Shown here one piece after another: positions 1 through 5,431 of a stretch of 10,768 nt of DNA. The DNA comes from CAYMLQ01 sp964390795. GTDB taxonomy: Bacteria; Verrucomicrobiota; Kiritimatiellia; RFP12; UBA1067. The notes below the pieces were generated by a model. It was not told where the DNA came from and did not search any database. It saw only the letters and a program-made list of their open reading frames with translations. The translations under genes were made by a program, and so were the position numbers. The stretch is taken from positions 1 to 10,768 of the forward strand of contig CAYMLQ010000195.1 in the NCBI GenBank assembly GCA_964390795.1, in the 5' to 3' direction. Each line of letters starts with the position of its first letter. Positions within the stretch are counted from its first letter, which is position 1.

Positions 1-160
1 ACATGAAAACGCCGGATCAGGAATAGGGTCGGATGTGTACGTACAAACTGCGTTTCCCGGCGGGTGCGGGATACGGCAAGGTCGGATAACGGGGGCTTCT
101 GTCAAGTCGGCGGGCGGGGTGAAAAGGGCCGGTCGGTTCGGGCATTTCTGGGGCCCGGCG

Positions 161-177
161 TTGACGGCGGGCGTCAA
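161..177. promoter_or_regulatory. Perfect inverted repeat over the -35 box (candidate operator)
   Basis: TTGACG (161-166) and its exact reverse complement CGTCAA (172-177) are separated by 5 nt. The left arm is the predicted -35 box itself. A dimeric repressor bound here would compete with RNA polymerase, which is a common arrangement. No regulator can be assigned from the sequence. Six-base arms in GC-rich DNA can also arise by chance. Confidence 0.35.
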
Positions 178-189
178 TAGCCGTATGCT
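161..189 (+). promoter_or_regulatory. Predicted sigma70-type promoter for the first secreted-protein gene
   Basis: TTGACG at 161-166 matches the -35 consensus at 5 of 6 positions. TATGCT at 184-189 matches the -10 consensus at 4 of 6. The spacer is exactly 17 nt. Transcription would start near 196, giving a leader of about 100 nt before the ATG at 300. This is the best promoter-like pair I found in the window. Promoter preferences of this bacterial group are not known to me, so this is a prediction from the general consensus. Confidence 0.5.
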
Positions 190-198
190 AGATGCTAG

Positions 199-231
199 GG
201 CCGTTTTCCGGTTGGGAAGGGAAAACCGGCC
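199..231 (+). promoter_or_regulatory. Hairpin at the 5' end of the predicted leader transcript
   Basis: The arm at 199-209 (GGCCGTTTTCC) pairs with 220-231 through 11 base pairs with one bulged C; the loop is about 10 nt. If the promoter at 161-189 is used, the hairpin begins about 3 nt after the start of transcription, where it could stabilise the mRNA. It is not followed by a T-run, so it is not a classical intrinsic terminator for an upstream gene. Confidence 0.35.
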
Positions 232-299
232 GGACGGGCGGGCGCGCCTGCACGGAGAACAACGGAGTGTCGGATGTGTACGATGAAGAACGCGCCACC

Positions 300-1670
300 A
301 TGAAACGCACCCACACATTCATCTCCTTCCTGGCGCTCGTGACGCTGGCCGCGGTGCAGGCGGCGGAACCTGAGACTCTCACGGCCCTGAAGGGAGCCGC
401 GCCTGGGGCCAGCGAGCCTCAGCCGCCCGCCGCTTTTTCGTTTGCGCCCAACCAGTTTGCCGGCAGCCTGTGGTATCGGCCCGGCAATGCAAAGCGGCTG
501 ATTAACGGGCACCTGGACGAATCCTTCGGACGAAAAGAGCGGTGGCCTGTCCTGATGCGAAATCTCAAGAAGAACCGCGGTTCTTTCGGCATTGCCGCGG
601 CGGAGATCGGCTATATGAAGGACTCCGCTGGCCTGCTCACGCTCTTGCGAACCGAGGGCATTCCAGTGTCCGTCGAAGTGCCCGCCTTCACGCAACCTTT
701 GGACGGCGCGCAACTCGCCCGCGCCGAGATCCACGGCGAAGCTGTCAACGGCGTGAACATCTTTTCCAGCATTTTCTGCATCAGCGATCCGAAGGATCGG
801 TCCAACCCGTCCGGCAGCGGCTGGTTTGTCACGAGAGACGGCAGCCCGTTCACCCCTGACGAGTTGGTGTTCGACGAGCGCATGCCCAATCTGCTGCCGG
901 AATTCGACGCGGCGCTGCTGGCGCGTACTCCGGGGAGCTGGGAGCAACGGAAACAGGCCGCGCGCAAACTCAGCCCTTTCACCGCGGCCAGCCAGCCTTA
1001 CGACCGCCTCCTGTCCTCGCTGATGCAGGACTACGTGAGCTACCTCAAGGTGGCCCAAGCGCGCTGGGGCAGCCGCATGCCGGCCGTCAGCCTGCACTGG
1101 AATGTCAACCCCGGATGGGAGTGGCGCGATGAGAGGGGACTGGATGCCATCCACGCCGCCAATCCCGGCTGGTGCAAGACGCCGGAGGAGTTCCATGGTA
1201 TCGTGTTCTCCTCGCCCCAATACAACTCGGTGCCTTATCTCAACCAACTCCTGGACGTGCTCATCGCCGCCGGCTTCAAGCCGCGCACCGTGTTCATGGA
1301 TGTGGACTGGACTTACAGCATTCCCTACGTCACCGAAGTCCTGCGACGGCACAAGCCCGCCCTGGCCGCCCGAGGCGTGCAAATGGGCATCAATGTGGTG
1401 GAGGCCAGCTTAAGCGAGCAGGAGGAGCTGTTCCACGACGGCCACACCCTGCAGAGGCGCGCCGATCCCCTTGCCACGCCCAACGCGCTCTACGAAAACA
1501 CGCTCGTCGCCATTATGGAGTATCTACAGGCCAGCGGTGTATATGACAAGGGCATGCAGATCCGCGTGGGCAGTTGGTCGCACCGCCCATCTGAGACGGG
1601 CGCAGAAGTCAATGAAGCCACTGTGGGCTCGCTGGCCCATACCGCCAACCAGATCATCAAACTGCCTTAG
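300..1670 (+). CDS. Secreted protein of unknown function, possible TIM-barrel fold
   Basis: A 456-residue protein that I do not recognise. The ATG at 300 is chosen because it begins a clear signal peptide: basic MKRTH, a hydrophobic core, and a probable cleavage site at VQA-A (residue 21/22). An in-frame ATG at 192 would bury this peptide behind 36 polar residues. The ribosome binding site is weak. Alternating hydrophobic strands and helices suggest a TIM barrel like those of glycosidases. Strand-end acidic residues include E126 (SVEVPAF), D334/D336 (FMDVDW) and E368 (INVVEAS), and an aromatic stretch starts at H266 (HWNVNPGWEW). These are the obvious candidates if it is an enzyme, but no family signature is recognised. 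It ends 240 bp from the convergent regulator gene. A glycan-related extracytoplasmic role is inferred from the neighbours only. Confidence 0.8.
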   Translation: MKRTHTFISFLALVTLAAVQAAEPETLTALKGAAPGASEPQPPAAFSFAPNQFAGSLWYRPGNAKRLINGHLDESFGRKERWPVLMRNLKKNRGSFGIAAAEIGYMKDSAGLLTLLRTEGIPVSVEVPAFTQPLDGAQLARAEIHGEAVNGVNIFSSIFCISDPKDRSNPSGSGWFVTRDGSPFTPDELVFDERMPNLLPEFDAALLARTPGSWEQRKQAARKLSPFTAASQPYDRLLSSLMQDYVSYLKVAQARWGSRMPAVSLHWNVNPGWEWRDERGLDAIHAANPGWCKTPEEFHGIVFSSPQYNSVPYLNQLLDVLIAAGFKPRTVFMDVDWTYSIPYVTEVLRRHKPALAARGVQMGINVVEASLSEQEELFHDGHTLQRRADPLATPNALYENTLVAIMEYLQASGVYDKGMQIRVGSWSHRPSETGAEVNEATVGSLAHTANQIIKLP

Positions 1671-1910
1671 AACAAATCACATAATCCGAGTGCCATTCAG
1701 CCGCGCCACAGCAAAGTTGGGGGGAGAAGCGCGATAAGCGGTGAGGCGGGTTTAGCGCGTGTGGAAATAGAGCGGACGGGACGAAGGGGACGGCTGACTC
1801 GCTACGCTCGCGGCGCGGAGGGGAGGGAGAGCAGATTAGCGGAGTGGGTGGTGTGGCGGGAAATGTGACGGAGGGGACTCGGGGCAGAGGGCGGAGTTCG
1901 AGTAACGGGG
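1671..1910. other. G-rich convergent intergenic region
   Basis: This 240-bp gap separates the 3' ends of two convergent genes and contains no supportable gene. From about 1720 the plus strand is strongly purine-rich with many G-runs. GGGG at 1873-1876 and 1881-1884, GGG at 1889-1891 and GGGG at 1907-1910 could form a G-quadruplex with one long loop. The composition differs from both flanking genes. It probably holds the 3' ends of both transcripts. Confidence 0.5.
1730..1759. terminator. Possible bidirectional hairpin terminator, no T-run
   Basis: Bases 1730-1739 (CGCGATAAGC) pair with 1750-1759 (GTTTAGCGCG), giving nine pairs (one G-T) and one mismatch around a 10-nt loop. It lies 60 nt after the stop of the first gene, between convergent genes, where a shared terminator is expected. 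The lack of a U-tract makes intrinsic termination doubtful. Confidence 0.25.
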
Positions 1911-3125
1911 TTATGTCTTGTGAAGCGACTCCTTTGGATCGAGGGTCTGACGGCGGAAGGCGGATGGGGTGATGGCGAAATGTTGCTTGAACAGTTTGCT
2001 GAGGTGACTGGCGTCCGAAAACCCGCAGGTGCCCGCGATCGCCTCGATCGAAAGGGGCGTCTCGCGCAGGAGCGTCTGGATGCGCTCCAGCCGCACGCGC
2101 AGGATCTCGGCGTATACCGTGCGCCCCATCACCGCCTTGAAACGCGTCTCCAGCGTGCGCCGCGAGGCATGCAGGTGCCGCACCAGCTCATCCACCGTCA
2201 CATCGACGCTCGCGTTGATGCGGATGAACTCCAAGGTGCGGGCGACCAGCATATCGGCGATCTGAACGGTTTCGGTCGAGTTCCGCGTCACCAGGTGCGA
2301 GAAGCCGTAGGTGATGACCGTCTGCCGGGGAGCGCCGCGCCGCTTGCCGCGCATCATGCCGTCGAGCATGCGGGCGGCCTCGAACCCCGCCTGTTCGGTG
2401 CTCATCTGGATGCTGGACATCTGCGGGTTGGTCGTTTCGCAGAGCAGCTCGTCGTTGTCGACACCCAGCACCGCCACTTCCTGGGGCACGGCCACGCCCG
2501 CCGTCAGACAGGCATCCAGAACCTGGCGTCCCCGCACGTCGTTGGCGGCCAGAAGCGCAATAGGCTTGGGCAGCGCTTTCAGCCAGCCGCAGAGCACGGT
2601 CTGCTCCACGCTGAAGTCCTTCCGCGCGGCGGCGGAGAGCCGAGGGTAAACCGCACAGGAAAAGCCGTCCTGTGTCAGGCGTTCGCAGAAAGCGGCCCGG
2701 CGCTCCTCCGACCAGAACGAGCCGTTGACTTCGCCGATAAAAGCGAAATGCCTGAATTTCAGGTTCAGAAAGTACTCCGCCGCCTGTTGGCCGATGGGGC
2801 GGTTGTCGCACAGGATGCGGCCCAGCCAAGGGGGCGGCTTCGCGGGAACATAATCGAGCAGGCCGGTGACGATGATCGGGATACGCGCCGCCAGCAGACG
2901 TTTGGTATCGTGACGGTTATCCAGAATCCCGATGATCCCGGTAAACCCCCAGGTGGCGGGGTGCAGCAGCTTCTGTTCGCCCTCGCGCCCCTCGATGATG
3001 TGTACGGCCCACGGTCCGTGGAAACGAACGAACTGCAGGATGCCGCGCAGCATCTCCCTGGCGGTCTTGACCGACGTCGGCAGCAGCAAAGCCACCTGCG
3101 GCATGCGTGTCAGCATCTGACTCAT
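1911..3125 (-). CDS. XylR-like transcriptional regulator: sugar-binding-protein-like sensor plus AraC DNA-binding domain
   Basis: A 404-residue cytoplasmic transcription factor when read from the first ATG. The N-terminal two thirds (about residues 8-280) resembles a LacI/periplasmic-binding-protein sensor, with the typical GVDNDELLCETTNPQMSSI stretch. The C-terminal part (about 295-395) is an AraC-type domain with two helix-turn-helix units, near 308-335 (VDELVRHLHASRRTLETRF) and 359-391 (SIEAIAGTCGFSDASHLSKLF). Domain order and length match the xylose regulator XylR of E. coli (392 residues). The true ligand cannot be read from sequence, so no gene symbol is given. The start is uncertain: TTG at 3161, and ATGs at 3116 and 3104, are in frame, and none has a well-placed ribosome binding site. 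It is divergent from the three-repeat protein gene, suggesting control of that gene and of itself. Confidence 0.93.
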   Translation of the reverse strand: MSQMLTRMPQVALLLPTSVKTAREMLRGILQFVRFHGPWAVHIIEGREGEQKLLHPATWGFTGIIGILDNRHDTKRLLAARIPIIVTGLLDYVPAKPPPWLGRILCDNRPIGQQAAEYFLNLKFRHFAFIGEVNGSFWSEERRAAFCERLTQDGFSCAVYPRLSAAARKDFSVEQTVLCGWLKALPKPIALLAANDVRGRQVLDACLTAGVAVPQEVAVLGVDNDELLCETTNPQMSSIQMSTEQAGFEAARMLDGMMRGKRRGAPRQTVITYGFSHLVTRNSTETVQIADMLVARTLEFIRINASVDVTVDELVRHLHASRRTLETRFKAVMGRTVYAEILRVRLERIQTLLRETPLSIEAIAGTCGFSDASHLSKLFKQHFAITPSAFRRQTLDPKESLHKT

Positions 3126-3146
3126 GGTGTTGAGTATGTGCCAAAA

Positions 3147-3159
3147 GCCTCTCTGAGGC
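3147..3159. promoter_or_regulatory. Short perfect inverted repeat near the regulator start
   Basis: GCCTC (3147-3151) and GAGGC (3155-3159) form a 5-bp stem with a 3-nt loop, 22 nt upstream of the regulator's first ATG (3125). On the minus strand it contains AGAGAGG, which is too far from that ATG to be a normal ribosome binding site. It could be a small leader hairpin or a binding site. Confidence 0.25.
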
Positions 3160-3169
3160 AAACCGGAAG

Positions 3170-3199
3170 TTGCGTTTTTCTACAATAATTTTTGCGCGA
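3170..3199. promoter_or_regulatory. Copy 1 of a 30-nt element shared with 10621-10650 (candidate operator)
   Basis: Aligned without gaps to 10621-10650, 22 of 30 bases are identical. The conserved blocks are TTGCG at the left end, a T-run, and TTTTGCGC at the right, with the two GCG blocks at the same spacing in both copies. It lies 44 nt upstream of the regulator's first ATG and 79 nt upstream of the three-repeat protein start. The most likely binder is the adjacent XylR-like regulator, by proximity. Confidence 0.45.
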
Positions 3200-3267
3200 T
3201 TTTACATTTCGTAAAAACGCATCTGGATGTATCGTACTCTCATAAATGCGTGACACGAAACACAAAC

Positions 3268-3273
3268 AAGGAG
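3268..3273 (+). promoter_or_regulatory. Ribosome binding site deciding the start of the three-repeat protein
   Basis: AAGGAG lies 5 nt before the ATG at 3279 and 11 nt before an ATG at 3285. It lies inside the reading frame extended to the ATG at 3246, which argues against that upstream start. Confidence 0.7.
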
Positions 3274-3278
3274 ATACG

Positions 3279-5114
3279 ATGAGAATGAACGAGCGCTTCT
3301 ACATAGCAGCCGCCGCCGGTGTGCTGCTCGCGTTGCAAGCCCAGGCCGCCACCTGGAACGCCACCGCCGACTTCAGTCTGGCCGCCAACCCGAACGGCGC
3401 GTGGTCGTATGGCTATGCCAATGCCGCTGGAGCCTCCAATGCGCTGATGACCGTCTCAAATTCCAACCTGTTTGGAAGTTCCGGCCTTAATGGCTGGTCT
3501 GTGACAGCAAACACGGTTCCTTGCGTAGCGAAAAACACCTCCGCGAGTACCTATTACGGTTGGGCGCCCGGCGTGCTGGGCATGCATCCAAACAACCCCG
3601 GCGCAACCGAGCATGCGGTTGTCACCTGGACCGCACCGTCCAACGGACTCTACCAGTTCACCTCGTCGTTCACCTATGTGGGCGGCGGCGGCGGCGTAGG
3701 ACCCTCGGTCACCAAGAACCTTAGCCCAGGCACCGGGGTTTTTGTCGGCCTGAAGTCGGGTGTCATTACTAACGCCGCTCCCGTTTTTACCTGGAACGAA
3801 ACCCTGAGCCTGGTAGCCGGCGAGACGATCAGTTGGGCGCTCAACAGCGCAGGGATTAATGGCTCTGACAGCACGGTGCTCAGCGCGGAGGTCACGAGCC
3901 TGCCGACGGGGGTTTGGGACGCCAACACGGATTTCAGTTCCGCCAGCGCGACGAACGTGAACGGCGTGTGGTCATACGGGTGGGCCAATTCCGCGGAGAA
4001 CACCGTCGGCCTCATGGATACCTATAACGCCAACTTCGGCGGCAGCGCGGATTTGAACAGTTGGTCGTATTCCATTCCCGGAGCGGTTCCGGTTATCGTT
4101 AAAAACAACAATCCAGCGAACACCTATTACGGCTGGGCGCCCGGCAAGCTGGGCCTGCATCCCTATCTTTCACCGTTTTTTGACCATGCGGTGATCTGGT
4201 GGACGGCGCCGTCCAACGGCGTCTATCAGGTCAATGCGTCAGCGACGCAGGTGGGCCACGCCGGCAGCGATGGCGTGGACGTTTCCATCCACCGGAATCT
4301 CACCGGCTCCATGGCGGGAAGTTTGTGGACGGCGGATTTGCTTTTTGGATGGGAGGCCTATTACGACGGCGTTTTCAGTCTGACCAAGGGCGAGAGCATT
4401 GCACTCGCGGTGGGTCAAGGTCCTGCTAACTCCCACGGCAGCGATTCCACCAAGGTGGAGTTCACCGTCACGCCCTTGCCTCTGGCCACCCCCGTGCTTT
4501 GGGACGCCAGGGCGGACTTCAGCGCCACCACCAATGCCAACGTGAACGGCGTCTGGTCGTATGAATGGGCCAATACCAGCAGCGGCACGACGGGGCTGAT
4601 TGCCAATATGGATCTCAACGGCTTAAGCAATACCGGCCTGAACACCTGGTATGTGCCGGGTTCTGGCGGGTTGCCGGACGTGATGAAGAACAACAGTGCT
4701 GGCGCGACGTACTACGGCCTCCAGCCGGGCAAGCTGGGCATGCTCCCCTATATCTCTTCGGCGACGTGGAATGAGGCGGTGATCCGGTGGACGGCGCCGT
4801 ACACCGGCGAGTTCCAGTTTGCGGCGGCCTGGAAGCGGGTGGGCGATTGGGGGGCGGCGGGCGGCGACAGGATGAATGCGGCCGTCCAAACGAATTTCAC
4901 CGGCTCGCTGGCGGGGAGCCTGTGGACCGGCTATTCGAATTTTGGCGTGCCGGCGCGGTGGAGCGGGATCCGCAGACTGAAAGCCGGCGAGAGCGTGGCG
5001 TTCGTGACGGGTAACGGCGGCGCAAACAATTACGGTTCCGATACCACGCAGGTGGACATTTTTGTGTCGCTGGTATCTAAATGGCCGATGGGGACGCTCA
5101 TCAGGGTTTATTGA
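3279..5114 (+). CDS. Secreted protein of three tandem about 190-residue repeats, function unknown
   Basis: A 611-residue exported protein. The signal peptide (MRMNERF, hydrophobic core, AQA-A at 23/24) is followed by three copies of one module, starting at tryptophans W26, W213 and W408 (periods 187 and 195). Each copy has the same landmarks in order: W(D/N)A..DFS, NGxWSYxxAN, a K-N-x-(S/N) turn, TYYG..PG.LGM/LxP, a W-T-A-P strand, and a final GSDST/GSDTT before a V.F strand. Alternating strands and aromatics suggest a beta-sandwich, like carbohydrate-binding modules. I recall similar WSYG repeat proteins in planctomycete and verrucomicrobial genomes but cannot name a family. No PEP-CTERM anchor, membrane segment or enzyme motif is visible, and the protein ends 15 residues after the last strand. 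Divergence from the regulator suggests it is a target. A glycan-binding role is inference. Confidence 0.88.
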   Translation: MRMNERFYIAAAAGVLLALQAQAATWNATADFSLAANPNGAWSYGYANAAGASNALMTVSNSNLFGSSGLNGWSVTANTVPCVAKNTSASTYYGWAPGVLGMHPNNPGATEHAVVTWTAPSNGLYQFTSSFTYVGGGGGVGPSVTKNLSPGTGVFVGLKSGVITNAAPVFTWNETLSLVAGETISWALNSAGINGSDSTVLSAEVTSLPTGVWDANTDFSSASATNVNGVWSYGWANSAENTVGLMDTYNANFGGSADLNSWSYSIPGAVPVIVKNNNPANTYYGWAPGKLGLHPYLSPFFDHAVIWWTAPSNGVYQVNASATQVGHAGSDGVDVSIHRNLTGSMAGSLWTADLLFGWEAYYDGVFSLTKGESIALAVGQGPANSHGSDSTKVEFTVTPLPLATPVLWDARADFSATTNANVNGVWSYEWANTSSGTTGLIANMDLNGLSNTGLNTWYVPGSGGLPDVMKNNSAGATYYGLQPGKLGMLPYISSATWNEAVIRWTAPYTGEFQFAAAWKRVGDWGAAGGDRMNAAVQTNFTGSLAGSLWTGYSNFGVPARWSGIRRLKAGESVAFVTGNGGANNYGSDTTQVDIFVSLVSKWPMGTLIRVY

Positions 5115-5133
5115 AGACGCGGCAAGGAGTGAA

Positions 5134-5167
5134 CGGCAGGGACGGCTCGGGGGAACCGTCCCTGCCG
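5134..5167 (+). terminator. Strong 12-bp hairpin after the three-repeat protein gene, no T-run
   Basis: CGGCAGGGACGG (5134-5145) is perfectly complementary to CCGTCCCTGCCG (5156-5167) around a 10-nt loop. It begins 19 nt after the stop codon. This is the position and stability expected of a terminator or an mRNA 3'-end protecting hairpin. No U-tract follows, so intrinsic termination is unproven. Perfect GC-rich palindromes like this are also typical of dispersed intergenic repeats. Confidence 0.5.
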
Positions 5168-5193
5168 CAGTTGCTTGAGAAGTATTCAGGAGA

Positions 5194-5321
5194 CAGAAGT
5201 CAGAATTCAGAACGGGAAGATCGACGGAAGCGACTCTCTCAACGTATTCTATTCTGGATTGATGCTAAGTTCCCACGACTTCGTGTGGGCTCTGCTGAAT
5301 ACAGCGGTCTGAATTCTGAAT
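5194..5321. repeat. Inverted heptamer repeats (CAGAANN / TCTGAAT)
   Basis: CAGAA occurs three times at an exact 7-nt period (5194, 5201, 5208). TCTGAAT occurs twice in tandem at 5308-5314 and 5315-5321. Its reverse complement ATTCAGA is present in the first group at 5205-5211, so the two groups face each other about 100 bp apart. This may be a small non-autonomous element or a heptad simple repeat. No target duplication or transposase is visible. Confidence 0.4.
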
Positions 5322-5384
5322 TGCCGCATCGCGGATACGCTCGCTCCCGTGACTTCGCACGGGCTCTGCCGGATACGGCGGTCT
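5271..5384 (+). repeat. Tandem pair of a covarying two-hairpin element
   Basis: Copy A (5271-5310) and copy B (5345-5384) are 32/40 identical at a 74-bp period, and all eight differences are transitions. Each copy folds as stem 1 of six pairs with a conserved ACTTCG loop (A: 5272-5289, B: 5346-5363), then CTCT, then stem 2 of four pairs with loop AATA or GATA (A: 5294-5305, B: 5368-5379), then GGTCT. Seven of the eight differences lie in stems and preserve pairing: A-T to G-C, C-G to T-A and G-T to G-C in stem 1, and T-A to C-G in stem 2. This suggests selection on structure. It could be a palindromic intergenic repeat family or a leader RNA motif for the enzyme gene. Confidence 0.55.
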
Positions 5385-5390
5385 TGGGTT

Positions 5391-5405
5391 GCGGGCTGCG
5401 CCCGC
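5391..5405 (+). promoter_or_regulatory. GC hairpin just before the enzyme ribosome binding site
   Basis: GCGGGC (5391-5396) pairs with GCCCGC (5400-5405) around a 3-nt loop, ending 15 nt before the G-rich ribosome binding site at 5421-5427. It could affect translation initiation or be a terminator remnant. A run of A rather than T follows, so it is not an intrinsic terminator on this strand. Confidence 0.35.
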
Positions 5406-5431
5406 GCAGAAAGAGTAAAAGGGGGAGTTTT

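Larger units (their letters stand above)
29..282 (+). repeat. 13-nt direct repeat flanking the leader of the first gene
   Basis: The 13-mer TCGGATGTGTACG occurs at 29-41 and again at 270-282, in the same orientation and 241 bp apart. One copy lies upstream of the predicted promoter and the other just before the start of the first gene. A looser match (GGATGT, then CGTAC) lies at 3225-3237 in the divergent control region. The exact match is seen directly. A role as a protein-binding site is only a guess, and a remnant of a small duplication is equally possible. Confidence 0.35.
3126..3278. promoter_or_regulatory. AT-rich divergent control region between regulator and three-repeat protein gene
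   Basis: This region separates two divergent genes and should hold both promoters. It is clearly more AT-rich than its surroundings between 3171 and 3246. It contains a 9-bp perfect inverted repeat, TGCGTTTTT at 3171-3179 and AAAAACGCA at 3213-3221, with arm centres 42 bp apart. It also contains TTTTTGCGCG at 3190-3199. I could not find a convincing -35/-10 pair for either gene, which would fit activator-dependent promoters. AraC-family activators commonly act this way, but that is inference here. Confidence 0.6.
5115..5431. other. 317-bp non-coding region with hairpins and structured repeats
   Basis: No gene is supported here, although the frame of the downstream enzyme stays open for 117 codons. 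In order, it holds a 12-bp hairpin (5134-5167), heptamer repeats in inverted orientation (5194-5214 and 5308-5321), two copies of a two-hairpin element (5271-5310 and 5345-5384), a 6-bp GC hairpin (5391-5405), and the ribosome binding site of the enzyme gene (G-rich, 5421-5427). No convincing sigma70 promoter was seen. Confidence 0.7.

Noticed and set aside
3..26. Short frame ending at 26 (MKTPDQE) as the tail of an upstream gene
   Set aside because: Too short to test and cut by the window edge; nothing distinguishes it from chance.
192..299. 36-residue N-terminal extension of the first secreted protein from an ATG at 192
   Set aside because: It would place polar sequence before a clear signal peptide, and it overlaps the predicted leader hairpin. 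The ATG at 300 is the sensible start.
195..1382. 395-codon open frame on the minus strand opposite the first gene
   Set aside because: It mirrors the codon pattern of a clear plus-strand gene. Long antisense frames are common in GC-rich DNA, and the translation has no recognisable domain.
3126..3161. TTG start of the regulator at 3161
   Set aside because: TTG is possible but has no well-placed ribosome binding site, and the extra 12 residues are not part of the sensor domain. The first ATG (3125) was preferred, with low certainty.
1920..3188. 422-codon open frame on the plus strand opposite the regulator
   Set aside because: The minus strand encodes a complete XylR/AraC-type protein. The antisense translation is rich in R, G, H and Q, as expected of a shadow.
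5271..5386. Peptide-level similarity between the two hairpin copies (SHDFVWALLNTAV and SRDFARALPDTAV)
   Set aside because: The copies are 74 bp apart, so they are in different reading frames, and copy A's frame meets a stop at once. The conservation is explained by nucleic-acid structure.
5081..5431. 117-codon in-frame extension of the GH2 gene overlapping the previous gene
   Set aside because: The extension crosses hairpins and repeats, has R/S/G-rich low-information sequence, and would bury the signal peptide that starts at 5432 after a ribosome binding site.
5115..5431. Insertion sequence or CRISPR array in the repeat-rich gap
   Set aside because: No transposase frame and no flanking target duplication are visible. 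Two copies of a hairpin at 74-bp spacing with homologous flanks do not form a repeat-spacer array.
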